Part shown: in pieces, positions 18,445 through 27,017 of the stretch
Numbering within the stretch: position 1 is the first letter of the stretch
Layout of the letters: each line of letters opens with the position of its first letter
Source: Azospirillum sp. TSH58
GTDB lineage: Bacteria; Pseudomonadota; Alphaproteobacteria; Azospirillales; Azospirillaceae
DNA length: 64,000 nucleotides
Direction: 5' to 3'
Assembly (NCBI RefSeq): GCF_003119115.1
Contig: NZ_CP022369.1
Location: 434,001-498,000, forward strand
Position numbers and translations under genes: made by a program
The notes under the pieces: generated by a model
Database searches by the model: none
Told to the model about the DNA's origin: nothing
Seen by the model: the letters and a program-made list of their open reading frames with translations, nothing else

Positions 18445-19304
18445 TGAGCAAGCCCGACATCACGCTGGCGGTCGCCGATCCCACCATCGAGTCCGCCTCC
18501 GCCTCCGAAACCCCGCCGCGCGCGCCGCGCCCGGTCAACGGCACGCTGATCGCCGGCCTGGGGCTGGTGGCGCTGTTCGCCGGCTGGGCGCTCGCCGTCC
18601 GCTTCCTCGACGTGCCGTCCTACATCCTGCCGTCGCCCGCCGCGGTGTGGAAGGCGCTGTGGTCGGGTCTGGCGGTGTCGCCCTCCGACCCGCTCGGCTA
18701 CTATCTGCCGCTGTGGGGCACGCTGAAGAACGCCGCCATCGGTCTGGCGGCCGGCGGCGGGCTCGGGCTGCTGCTCGGCTCGCTGATGGCGGAGAGCCGC
18801 ACCATCGAGAAGCTGCTGATGCCCTACGCCTTCGCCCTGCAGAGCCTGCCCAAGGTGGCCATCGCGCCGCTGGTGGTGATCTGGTTCGGCTTCGGCGACG
18901 GGTCGAAGATCGCCATCGCCGGGCTCCTGTCCTTCTTTCCGATCCTGATCAACAGCTTCACCGGTCTGCGTTCCGTCGATCCGGAGAAGATCGACCTGAT
19001 GCGCTCGCTCTCCGCCTCGCGCTTCGAGACCTACCGCATCGTCAAGCTGCCGAACGCCGCCCCCTACATCTTCGCCGGCCTGGACATGGCGGTGGTCTAC
19101 GCCCTGCTGGGCACCATCGTGGCGGAGTTCCTGGGCGCGCAGCAGGGCATGGGCGTCGTCATCACCCAGGCCCAGGCGGTGACCGACGTTGCCGGCGTCT
19201 TCGCCGCGCTGGTGATCCTGGGCGCCTTCGGCATCCTGCTGCACGGCATCGTGCGCGGGCTGGAGCAGCGCATCGTCCATTGGGGCAACCGCGGCCGCAA
19301 GTGA
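18441..19304 (+). CDS. NitT/TauT-type ABC transporter permease
   Basis: A 287-residue inner-membrane permease with about six transmembrane helices and the BPD_transp_1 EAA-like loop (LPNAAPYIFAGLDMAVVYAL). The N-terminal 35 residues are hydrophilic. It starts in a GGAGAGGAATGATG context overlapping the ATPase stop. It forms the channel for the importer encoded here; substrate is probably the compound degraded by the upstream enzymes. Confidence 0.92.
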   Translation: MMSKPDITLAVADPTIESASASETPPRAPRPVNGTLIAGLGLVALFAGWALAVRFLDVPSYILPSPAAVWKALWSGLAVSPSDPLGYYLPLWGTLKNAAIGLAAGGGLGLLLGSLMAESRTIEKLLMPYAFALQSLPKVAIAPLVVIWFGFGDGSKIAIAGLLSFFPILINSFTGLRSVDPEKIDLMRSLSASRFETYRIVKLPNAAPYIFAGLDMAVVYALLGTIVAEFLGAQQGMGVVITQAQAVTDVAGVFAALVILGAFGILLHGIVRGLEQRIVHWGNRGRK

Positions 19305-19360
19305 CCGGCGGCCCGGACAAAGCGATTTCAAACAACACAAGCAAGGGGGAGGACACCATC

Positions 19361-20446
19361 ATGACCACTTTCAGCGTCACCCGCCGCCAGTGCCTGCAGG
19401 CCGCCGGCGTCTTCGCCGCCGCCATGGCGCTCGGCCCGCGCTCGCTCTTCGCGCAGTCCGCCCCCCGCACCGTGCGGCTGGGCGTCGGGCTGAAGTCGCT
19501 GAACGCCAGCGTCATCAACCTGCTGATCGGCGAGGCGCTGGGTTACAACGCCGCCGAGGGCTTCACCGTCAAGGGCATGGCGGTGGGCGGCAACGCCAAC
19601 GTCCAGGTCGCGGTGGACCGCGGCGACGTGGAGGTCGGCATCGCCGTGCCGTCCTACGCCTTGCCGATCCTCGCCAAGGGCGAATGGGGCGAGGCCATCA
19701 GCTTCTACCAGTACACCTACCCCTACAAATGGGACGTGGCGGTGAAGCCGGGCTCGGCGCTCAAGAGCTACGCCGACCTCAAGGGCAAGAACATCGGCGT
19801 GTCCGACTTCGGCGGCACCGAATATCCGGTGACCCGCAACGTCCTGAAGAATCTGGGGATCGATCCCGACCGCGACGTGAAGTGGACGGCGGTGGGCGGC
19901 GGCGTGCCGGCCGGCGTGGCGCTCCAGCGCGGGGCGGTCGACGCGCTCGCCTACTACGACACCGGCTTCGGCCTGATCGAGGGGGCGGGCATCCCCTTCG
20001 AGATCCTGACCCGTCCGCAGGGCCTGCCGATGATCGGCGGCCAGTTCCTGATGGCGCTGCGCGACAAGCTGAAGACCGACCGCGCGCTGATGGTCGGCTT
20101 CGGCCGGTCGGCGGCCAAGGCCTCGACCTTCCTGCTCGCCAACCCGACGGCGGGCGCCAAGGCCTTCCTCAAGCTCTACCCGGAGACCGCGCCGCGCGGC
20201 AGCAGCGAGGAGGAGGCGGTCAAGGCGGTGCTGGTCGCGGTCAGCCGCCGCATCAAGCTGTACCAGCCGCCCTATCCGGGCTTCAGGATGGGCCAGATCA
20301 ACCCGGACGAGTTCACCACCGAGATGGCGCTGAACGGCATGGAGGCGAAGGACCTGTCGCGCTTCTACACCAACGACCTGATCGCGGACATCAACGCCTT
20401 CGACGCCGAGGCGGTGAAGGCCCAGGCGATGAGCTACAATGGCTGA
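19361..20446 (+). CDS. ABC transporter substrate-binding protein (NMT1/TauA type)
   Basis: A 361-residue periplasmic binding protein. The N-terminus SVTRRQCLQAAGVFAAAMALG is a twin-arginine-like signal, with cleavage likely after AQS/A near residue 32. The mature part has the NitT/TauT pattern (GIAVPSYALPILAKGE; LKGKNIGVSDFGGTEYPVTRNVL; AVDALAYYDTGFGLIEGAG). A strong GGGGGAGGA ribosome binding site precedes the ATG. The 56-base gap upstream may allow higher expression than the permease. Confidence 0.92.
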   Translation: MTTFSVTRRQCLQAAGVFAAAMALGPRSLFAQSAPRTVRLGVGLKSLNASVINLLIGEALGYNAAEGFTVKGMAVGGNANVQVAVDRGDVEVGIAVPSYALPILAKGEWGEAISFYQYTYPYKWDVAVKPGSALKSYADLKGKNIGVSDFGGTEYPVTRNVLKNLGIDPDRDVKWTAVGGGVPAGVALQRGAVDALAYYDTGFGLIEGAGIPFEILTRPQGLPMIGGQFLMALRDKLKTDRALMVGFGRSAAKASTFLLANPTAGAKAFLKLYPETAPRGSSEEEAVKAVLVAVSRRIKLYQPPYPGFRMGQINPDEFTTEMALNGMEAKDLSRFYTNDLIADINAFDAEAVKAQAMSYNG

Positions 20447-21158
20447 GCGGCCGGAGGCGGAGCGGCCCGCTTCGCCGGGCCGGGCGCTGGTGACCGGGGT
20501 CAGCTCCGGCATCGGTGCGGCCATCGCGGCCCGGCTGCTGGACGACGGGTGGGAAGTGGTCGGGCTGAGCCGCACCGCCCCCGCCATCGCGCATCCGGCC
20601 CTGCGCTTCGTCGCCGTCGATCTGATGGACGCCGGGGCGCTCGCCGACGCCCTGGCCGGCCTGCCGCCAGTGCGGGCGGTGGTCCATGCCGCCGGCATCC
20701 TGCGCGTCGGCCGGCTGGGCGAGGCGGACAGCGCCGCGGCTGATGCGAAGGCGATGTGGCGCCTGCATGTCGAGGCGGCGACGCAGCTCGTCGAGCACGC
20801 CGTCCCCGCAATGGCGGAGGGCGGGCGGATCGTGCTGATCGGCAGCCGCACCTCGGACGGCTCGGCCGGGCGCGGCCAGTACGCGGCCAGCAAGGCGGCG
20901 CTGTCAGGGCTGGCCCGCTCCTGGGCGATCGAACTGGCGCCGCGCGGCGTCACCGTGAACGTCGTCGCCCCGGGCGCCACCGACACGCCGATGCTGGCCG
21001 ACCCCAACCGCGCCGGCGTGCAGCCGAAGCGGCCCCCCATCGGCCGTTTCGTGAAGCCGGAGGAGGTGGCGGCGCTGACCGGCTTCCTCCTGTCGGACGC
21101 GGCGGCCAGCATCACCGGCCAGCGCATCGTGGTGTGCGGCGGCGCCTCGCTGGTGTGA
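20439..21158 (+). CDS. short-chain dehydrogenase/reductase
   Basis: A 239-residue classical SDR. Cofactor motif TGVSSGIG at about residues 19-26, HAAG at about 84, catalytic Ser in IGSRTSDGSAGRGQ and YAASK (Tyr and Lys) at about 148-152. The start overlaps the end of the binding-protein gene by eight bases, so the two are coupled. As last gene of the operon it probably performs another redox step of the same pathway; substrate unknown. Confidence 0.9.
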   Translation: MAERPEAERPASPGRALVTGVSSGIGAAIAARLLDDGWEVVGLSRTAPAIAHPALRFVAVDLMDAGALADALAGLPPVRAVVHAAGILRVGRLGEADSAAADAKAMWRLHVEAATQLVEHAVPAMAEGGRIVLIGSRTSDGSAGRGQYAASKAALSGLARSWAIELAPRGVTVNVVAPGATDTPMLADPNRAGVQPKRPPIGRFVKPEEVAALTGFLLSDAAASITGQRIVVCGGASLV

Positions 21159-21177
21159 GGCGCCCCTTCGCGTTTGT

Positions 21178-22140
21178 TCAGCGCGCGGGCACGAGGCGCG
21201 GCACCCAGCGGACGTAGGTGAGCATCGCCGCCAGCTCCACCAGCGTCTGCGTCACCACCACCGCTGGCACCAGAGCCCCGCCGTCCGGGACGGCGAAGGC
21301 CAGCGGCAGGACGACCAGGGAATTGCGCGTGCCGCCGCTGAAGACGACGGCCCGCGCCGCCCCGGTCTCCAGCCGGAACAGGCGCGCCACGGCCCGGCCG
21401 GCGTAGGGCATCGCCAGCGCGAAGGCGATGTAGAGCGGCACGGCGAGGGCCACGGTGCGCGCCTGGGCCGCCACGTCGGCGGCGACCGCGGCGACGACGA
21501 GGAACAGCACCACCGCCATGAGCGGCACCGGCAGCCAGGCCAGGGCGTCCGCGGCGGCCTTTCCGGCGCCGCGCCGCGCCGCCCAGGCCTGCGTCGCCCC
21601 GGCCAGCGCCAGCGGCACGGCGATCAGTCCGACGAAGGCGTCGATGAAGGGACCCGGCTGCATCAGCGCCGCCGCACCTTCCCCGGCGAACAGGCCGAGA
21701 TAGACGGGCAGAAGCAGCATCTGGACGAGCAGCAGCACCGGCGTCGCCGCCAGCACCAGCCGCGCGTCGCCGCGCCCGAGATGGGTGAAGACGACGACAT
21801 AATCGATGCAGGGCGCGAGCAGCACCAGCAGCACGCCGAGACGCACCGCCGGCTGGTCCGCGGGCAGCACGGAGACGAGCCCGAGGACGACGCAGGGCAC
21901 CACCGCGAAATTGACCAGCAGCAGCGCCAGCAGGAAGCGGGTGTCGGTGACGCTGCGGCGCAGGTCGCCCAGCGGGACCTGAAGGAAGGTGACGTAGATC
22001 AGCGCGGCGAGGGAGGGGTTGATCCCGGCCCCCCAGGCGTCGCCCGGCGTGATGGCGGCGGCGAGCAGCCCGGCGGCGACCGCCGCGACATAGACGGCGA
22101 CCTGATGGTTTTCCAGATCCGCGCGGGTGACGGCGGCCAT
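21178..22140 (-). CDS. ACR3/BASS-like arsenic resistance transporter
   Basis: A 320-residue integral membrane protein with about ten hydrophobic helices. It has the ACR3-like conserved cysteine in VLLAPCIDYVVVFTHLGRGDARL and the C-terminal SGGTRNSLVVLPLAFA crossover segment of the bile-acid/arsenite superfamily. These proteins export arsenite (and antimonite) using the proton gradient. The ATG at 22138-22140 was chosen because the protein then starts just before the first helix and CAGGAAC lies upstream. It is co-oriented with the MerR gene 53 bases upstream and probably co-transcribed. Confidence 0.8.
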   Translation of the reverse strand: MAAVTRADLENHQVAVYVAAVAAGLLAAAITPGDAWGAGINPSLAALIYVTFLQVPLGDLRRSVTDTRFLLALLLVNFAVVPCVVLGLVSVLPADQPAVRLGVLLVLLAPCIDYVVVFTHLGRGDARLVLAATPVLLLVQMLLLPVYLGLFAGEGAAALMQPGPFIDAFVGLIAVPLALAGATQAWAARRGAGKAAADALAWLPVPLMAVVLFLVVAAVAADVAAQARTVALAVPLYIAFALAMPYAGRAVARLFRLETGAARAVVFSGGTRNSLVVLPLAFAVPDGGALVPAVVVTQTLVELAAMLTYVRWVPRLVPAR

Positions 22141-22193
22141 GTCTCGGTTCCTGTCGATGGCGTCTGTGTTTGTCGGTGTCCGGGCCCGCCGGG

Positions 22194-22625
22194 TCACGGG
22201 CAGCAGCGGCCGTCCTCGTGATGGGGCGACAGCGCCTCGATGATGCGGCACTCGGCCATCCGGCCGCCGCGCCGGCACTGGTGGGCCAGCCGGTCCAGCT
22301 CCCCGCGCAGGCGCTCCAGATCGGCGATCTTCCGCTCCACCTCGCCCAGCTGTTCGAGGACCAGGGCGTCGACCTCGCCGCAGGGGCGGTCCGGCTGGTC
22401 GGCCAGATCGAGCATCGCCCGGACGGTCTCCAGCGGGAAGCCGAGGTCGCGCACCCGCCGGACGAAGGTCAGCCGCCGCACATGGTCGTGCCCGTAGCTG
22501 CGGTAGTTGCCCGCCGTGCGGGCGGGCGCCGGCAGGATGCCGATCTTCTCATAGAAGCGGATGGTCTCGACCTTGGTGCCGGTCAGCTTGCCGAGCGCGC
22601 CGATGGACAGCTCCTGCTTCGCCAT
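22194..22625 (-). CDS. MerR-family metal-responsive regulator
   Basis: A 143-residue regulator. The MerR helix-turn-helix and wing (LSIGALGKLTGTKVETIRFYEKIGIL, then GNYRSYGHDHVRRL) are clear. Metal-ligand cysteines fall at 82 (PCGEVD), 117 (HQCRRGG) and 126 (AECRII), the same numbers as Hg-binding MerR, and the tail ends HHEDGRCCP, as in lead or cadmium sensors. It should bind the dyad in the promoter at 22637-22667 and activate the P-type ATPase gene. Start ATG at 22623-22625. Confidence 0.9.
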   Translation of the reverse strand: MAKQELSIGALGKLTGTKVETIRFYEKIGILPAPARTAGNYRSYGHDHVRRLTFVRRVRDLGFPLETVRAMLDLADQPDRPCGEVDALVLEQLGEVERKIADLERLRGELDRLAHQCRRGGRMAECRIIEALSPHHEDGRCCP

Positions 22626-22636
22626 CACAAACCCTC

Positions 22637-22667
22637 TTGACCCTGTAGTAACTCCAGGGTCCATGGT
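22637..22667 (+). promoter_or_regulatory. MerR-type promoter and operator for the metal ATPase
   Basis: A -35 element TTGACC (22637-22642) and a weak -10 CATGGT (22662-22667) are 19 bases apart, the overlong spacing that MerR-family activators correct. The spacer contains a perfect 7-bp dyad, GACCCTG (22639-22645) and CAGGGTC (22655-22661). It faces the ATPase gene; the regulator is transcribed the other way from the same region. Confidence 0.85.
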
Positions 22668-22734
22668 AGCGCACGACAGGCAGCCGCGCACCCTGTAATG
22701 GCGCGGTCCGCCACACCGCCGGTCGGAGTGGATC

Positions 22735-24921
22735 ATGCAGGACAAGACATTGGAGGCCGCCGTTCCGGGCACCGGGCAGGCCTTGCGCTACAAGGTGGCG
22801 GGCATGGATTGCCCGAGCTGCGTCGGCAAGATCGAGACGGCGTTGCGCCGCCTGCCGGGAACCTCCGGCGTCGGGCTCAACCACCATTCGCAGATTCTGC
22901 GGCTGACGCTGGACGAGGCGGCGACGCCGCGCGCGGCGGTCGAGGCGACGATCCGCGGCCTCGGCTTCGGGGTGGAGCCCGCCGACACGCTCCATGTCAC
23001 CGAGGGCAATGGAGTGGCGACGGACGCCGCCATCGCGACGGAGCCCCGCTGGTGGCAGACCGGCCGGGGCCGCATCACCATCCTGATCGCGCTGCTGGTC
23101 GGGGGCGGTTCTCTGCTGTCCTGGCTGGCGCCGGGCGTGGCGGATTACGCGCCGATGCCGGCCGCCCTGTTCGGTCTGGCCGTCTTTGGGCGCCGCGCCG
23201 TCCGGCTCGCCCGCTCCGGGTCGCCCTTCAGCATCGAGATGCTGATGTCGGTGGCGACGCTGGGCGCGCTGGTCATCGGGGAGGCCGAGGAGGCCGCGGT
23301 GGTCGTCCTGCTCTTCGCCATCGGCGAGCTGCTGGAGGGCGTGGCCGCCGGGACCGCCCGCTCGGGCATCCGGGCGCTGTCGGCGCTGGTCCCGCGGACG
23401 GCCCTGCTGATCGAAGGGGAGAGCGCCCGCGCGGTGCCGGTGGAACGGCTGGAGGTCGGGCAGCTCGTGCTCGTCCGGCCCGGCGACCGCGTGTCCGCCG
23501 ACGGCGTGGTGGAGGAGGGCGAGTCCGACATCGACGAATCCCCGGTGACCGGCGAGTCCGTGCCGGTCGCCAAGAGCGTGGGCTCCCCGGTCTTCGCGGG
23601 CGGCATCAACGCCACCGGGGTGCTGCGCGTCCGCGTCACCCGCAAGGCGTCGGACAACACCATCGCCCGCATCGTCCAGCTCGTCGAGGAGGCGCAGGCC
23701 GCCAAGTCGCCGACCGCGCGCTGGATCGAGCGGTTCAGCGCCCGCTACACCCCCGCCGTCATCGCCGTGTCGGTCCTGACCGTCCTGGTGCCGCCGCTGG
23801 CCTTCGGTGGGGACTGGCACACCTGGGTCTACCGGGGTCTGGCGCTGCTGCTGATCGGCTGCCCCTGCGCGCTGGTCCTCTCCACCCCGGCGGCCATCGC
23901 CTCCGGGATCGCGGCGGGCGCCCGACGCGGCCTGCTCATCAAGGGCGGTGCCGCGCTGGAGGCGATCGGCAAGGTGCGGACCATCGCCTTCGACAAGACC
24001 GGCACGCTGACCCTCGGGCAGCCGCGCGTCACCGACATCGTCGCGCTCGACGGAAGCGAGCGCACGCTGCTCGGCCTCGCCGCGACCGTCGAGAACGGCT
24101 CGGCCCACCCGCTGGCCCGCGCCATCCTGGAGCGCGCGGCGGCCGACGGCGTGCCGCTGCGCCCGGCCCGCGACCGCAAGGCCGTTCCGGGGCGGGCGGT
24201 GCAGGCGGTGGTCGGCGGGCGCCTGATCGAGGTCGGCTCCCCCCGCCACGCCGTCGTGCGGGCCGGCGCCGGGTCCGTGCCCGCCGACACCGTCGCCGCC
24301 TTCGAGGAGGAGGGCAAGACGGTCGCCGTGGTCCTGGCGGACGGCCGGCCCGTCGGGCTCCTGGCGCTGCGCGACGAGCCGCGGCCCGACGCCGCGCGGG
24401 GGATCGCCGCGTTGCGCGGGCTCGGCGTGCGCAGCGTCATGCTGACCGGCGACAACCGCCGCACCGGACAGGCGGTCGCCCGGACGCTCGGGCTGGAGGT
24501 CGAGGCCGAACTGCTGCCGGAGGACAAGCTGCGCGCCATCGCCGGCCTGAGAGGGCAGGGGACGGTGGCGATGATCGGCGACGGCATCAACGACGGTCCG
24601 GCCCTGGCCGCCGCCGACGTCGGCATCGCCATGGGCGGCGGCACCGATGTCGCGCTGGAGACCGCCGACGCCGCCCTGCTGGGCAACCGCGTCGAGGGGG
24701 TGGCCGACCTCGTCACCCTGTCGCGGGCGACGCTCGCCAACATCCACCAGAACGTCGCCTTCGCGCTCGGCCTGAAGGCTATCTTCCTGGTGACGACCCT
24801 GTTCGGTATCACCGACCTGTGGCTGGCCATCCTAGCGGACACCGGGGCCACCATCCTCGTCACGCTCAACGCGCTGCGCCTGCTCCGCCGCACCGGTGCG
24901 AGCCCGGCGCCGGCGCTCTGA
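22735..24921 (+). CDS. heavy-metal P1B-type ATPase (Zn/Cd/Pb exporter)
   Basis: A 728-residue metal pump. One N-terminal metal-binding domain has GMDCPSC at residues 23-29. The phosphatase loop has SPVTGESVPV, the transmembrane metal site is CPC in IGCPCALVLST (about residue 375), the phosphorylated Asp is in FDKTGTLTLG (about 420), the HP motif is ENGSAHPLARAI and the hinge is MIGDGINDGPALAAADVGIAMG. The CPC motif and neighbours (MerR, LspA) suggest Zn, Cd or Pb export rather than copper. GGAG precedes the ATG. Confidence 0.93.
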   Translation: MQDKTLEAAVPGTGQALRYKVAGMDCPSCVGKIETALRRLPGTSGVGLNHHSQILRLTLDEAATPRAAVEATIRGLGFGVEPADTLHVTEGNGVATDAAIATEPRWWQTGRGRITILIALLVGGGSLLSWLAPGVADYAPMPAALFGLAVFGRRAVRLARSGSPFSIEMLMSVATLGALVIGEAEEAAVVVLLFAIGELLEGVAAGTARSGIRALSALVPRTALLIEGESARAVPVERLEVGQLVLVRPGDRVSADGVVEEGESDIDESPVTGESVPVAKSVGSPVFAGGINATGVLRVRVTRKASDNTIARIVQLVEEAQAAKSPTARWIERFSARYTPAVIAVSVLTVLVPPLAFGGDWHTWVYRGLALLLIGCPCALVLSTPAAIASGIAAGARRGLLIKGGAALEAIGKVRTIAFDKTGTLTLGQPRVTDIVALDGSERTLLGLAATVENGSAHPLARAILERAAADGVPLRPARDRKAVPGRAVQAVVGGRLIEVGSPRHAVVRAGAGSVPADTVAAFEEEGKTVAVVLADGRPVGLLALRDEPRPDAARGIAALRGLGVRSVMLTGDNRRTGQAVARTLGLEVEAELLPEDKLRAIAGLRGQGTVAMIGDGINDGPALAAADVGIAMGGGTDVALETADAALLGNRVEGVADLVTLSRATLANIHQNVAFALGLKAIFLVTTLFGITDLWLAILADTGATILVTLNALRLLRRTGASPAPAL

Positions 24922-24932
24922 AGGAGAACGAC

Positions 24933-25481
24933 ATGCGTTTGCCATGGGCGGCCCCATCCGCTGGTTTGAGATCCGCCGGTTTGAAATTGGCGGGCGCCAT
25001 CGGCGCCGCGGTCCTGGTCCTCGACCAACTCACCAAATGGGTCGCACTGGAACAGCTTTTGGACCCGCCGCGGCTGATCGAGGTCACGCCCTTCCTGAAT
25101 GTCGTGCTCGGCTTCAACACCGGCGTCAGCTTCGGTCTGCTGGAGAACGACAGCGTCTACGGCCCCTGGCTGCTGTCCGGAGCGGCGCTGCTCGTCGTCG
25201 CGGTCCTCGTGGTCTGGGCGGCCCGCTCGGACAGCCGCGCCGAGGCGGCGAGCTTCGGCGCGATCGCGGGCGGCGCGGTGGGCAACATCGTCGACCGCCT
25301 CCGCCAGGGTGCCGTCACCGACTTCATCGACCTCCACGCCTTCGGCTGGCACTGGCCGACCTTCAACGTCGCCGACATCGGCATCACCGGCGGTGTCGGG
25401 CTGCTGCTGCTCTCGGGGCTGTGGCCGCGCAAGGCGTCCGGCGAGGACGCCATGGCCGGAGGGGAGGACACGCCACGCTGA
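24933..25481 (+). CDS. lspA: signal peptidase II
   Basis: A 182-residue membrane aspartyl protease that removes lipoprotein signal peptides. It has four hydrophobic segments. The catalytic Asp residues are in GAVTDFID (about D130) and NVADIGI (about D148), with the conserved GNIVDRLRQG and FNTGVSFGLL motifs. It starts 11 bases after the ATPase with AAGGAG. A second lspA next to a metal ATPase is known from pbr and cad resistance cassettes, where it is part of the resistance determinant rather than the housekeeping copy. Confidence 0.92.
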   Translation: MRLPWAAPSAGLRSAGLKLAGAIGAAVLVLDQLTKWVALEQLLDPPRLIEVTPFLNVVLGFNTGVSFGLLENDSVYGPWLLSGAALLVVAVLVVWAARSDSRAEAASFGAIAGGAVGNIVDRLRQGAVTDFIDLHAFGWHWPTFNVADIGITGGVGLLLLSGLWPRKASGEDAMAGGEDTPR

Positions 25482-26879
25482 TTACGGTTCGTTCGCCGCC
25501 ACGGCGCGCCTCAGAACCTCGAAGACGCGCGGGTCGCCCATCTGGGCGACGTTGAAGCGCAGGAAGCCGGCGGCGGACTGGCCGACGCTGAAGACGTTGC
25601 CGGGGGCGAGGACCACCTGTTCGTCCAGCGCCGCCCGCGCGACGGCCGCCGCATCCCGGCCGTCCGGCAGGCCGCACCAGAGGTAGAAGCCGCCGCGCGG
25701 CATCAGCCAGGGCTGCAGGCCGATGGCCGCCAGCCGGTCCGCCATCTCGCGCCGCAGCCGGGTCAGACGGCGGCGGAGGCCGTCGAGATGCTTGCGGTGG
25801 CCGCCGTCGCCGAGGGTCGCGAGGACGAGTTCGGCGGCGACCGGGCTGGGACCGCCGAAATTCGTCGCGACCTGCAGATCGACCAGAGCCTCCACCCAAT
25901 CCGGCCGTGCCGCGAGGAAGCCGCAGCGGACCGAGGCGGAGAGCGTCTTGGAGAAGCTGCCGATCCGGATGACCTGGGCCAGCCCGTCGAGGACGGCGAG
26001 GCGCGGCGAGGGGTCCGGCTCGAAACCGGCGAAGATGTCGTCCTCGACGATGGTGACGTCGTGGGCGGCGGCGGCCTTGAGCAGCCGGTGCGCCGTCTGC
26101 GGCGACATCGTGGCGCCGGTCGGGTTGTGGAGCGCCGCGTTGGTGATGTAGAGGCGGGGCTGATGCTCGGCCAGCGCCGCGGCGAAGAGCGCGGTGTCCG
26201 GACCGCTCCGCGTGTAGGGAACGCCGATGATGCGGACCTGATGGGCGCGCAGCAGGGCCTGGAAGTTGAAGTAGCAGGGGTCGTCGACCAGCACGGCGTC
26301 GCCGGGGCGCAGCAGGAAACGGCAGATCAGGTCGATCGCCTGGGTTCCCGACCCGGTCAGCAGAATCTGGTCGGCCGCCACGGCAAGTCCCTCCTCCGCG
26401 AACTGCCGGGCCAGCAACCGGCGCAGGGCGAGCGAGCCGCGCGTGCTGCCGTAATCGGCCAGAACGGCGTCGTCGGCGTGGGCGAGGCGGCGCAGGGCGC
26501 GGCGCAAAGCGGCGTTGGGCATCCAGTCCGCCGGCAGCCACCCGCAGCCGGGCTTCAGCATCTCCGCACCGGCGTCGAGCGACTGGCGGGACACCCAGAA
26601 GGGATCGATGGCCCGGTCGCGGCGCGGTTCGGCCTCGGCCAGGGCGAGCGGCGGCAGGGCGCCGGACACGTAGAAGCCGGAGCCGGGCCGCGAGCGGATC
26701 ACGCCGTCCGCGGCGAGACGGTCGTAGGCCTCCACCACGGTGGACGGCGACACGCCCATGGTCGCGGCGAAGCGGCGGATGGAGGGCAGCCGGTCCCCCG
26801 GCGACAGCCGGCGGTCCGCCATCCTCTGGCGGATCGCCTCCATCACCTCGACCGTCCGCGTGCCCGTTCGGTTCGTCAT
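25482..26879 (-). CDS. MocR-type GntR regulator with aminotransferase domain
   Basis: A 465-residue two-domain regulator. A GntR winged helix occupies about residues 5-75 (RLSPGDRLPSIRRFAATMGVSPSTVVEAYDRL), followed by a fold-type I PLP aminotransferase domain with the conserved NPTG (ALHNPTGATMS), DD (IVEDDIFAGF) and PLP lysine in IGSFSKTLSASVRCGF. MocR proteins usually sense an amine or PLP derivative. It is transcribed away from the EamA exporter gene, which is its probable target. ATG preferred over the GTG one codon upstream. Confidence 0.92.
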   Translation of the reverse strand: MTNRTGTRTVEVMEAIRQRMADRRLSPGDRLPSIRRFAATMGVSPSTVVEAYDRLAADGVIRSRPGSGFYVSGALPPLALAEAEPRRDRAIDPFWVSRQSLDAGAEMLKPGCGWLPADWMPNAALRRALRRLAHADDAVLADYGSTRGSLALRRLLARQFAEEGLAVAADQILLTGSGTQAIDLICRFLLRPGDAVLVDDPCYFNFQALLRAHQVRIIGVPYTRSGPDTALFAAALAEHQPRLYITNAALHNPTGATMSPQTAHRLLKAAAAHDVTIVEDDIFAGFEPDPSPRLAVLDGLAQVIRIGSFSKTLSASVRCGFLAARPDWVEALVDLQVATNFGGPSPVAAELVLATLGDGGHRKHLDGLRRRLTRLRREMADRLAAIGLQPWLMPRGGFYLWCGLPDGRDAAAVARAALDEQVVLAPGNVFSVGQSAAGFLRFNVAQMGDPRVFEVLRRAVAANEP

Positions 26880-26895
26880 CACGCCACCTTCGGCA

Positions 26896-26940
26896 AGTGT
26901 ACCGCACCCGGTACCAATACAGTTCGGTGCGATTGTATGG
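26896..26940. promoter_or_regulatory. probable MocR operator between mocR-like gene and eamA
   Basis: Two dyads lie in the divergent gap: GTACC/GGTAC at 26898-26913 and ATACA/TGTAT at 26916-26937. They are the only obvious symmetric elements there and sit close to the regulator start, suggesting autoregulation and control of the transporter. Confidence 0.45.
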
Positions 26941-27017
26941 GTCCGTGACTGTCTCCGCCAGCGCCCGCCGCGCTAGGCTCGTCCCCCGACGGGCATGGGA
27001 TCGAACAGGAGCAGGGG

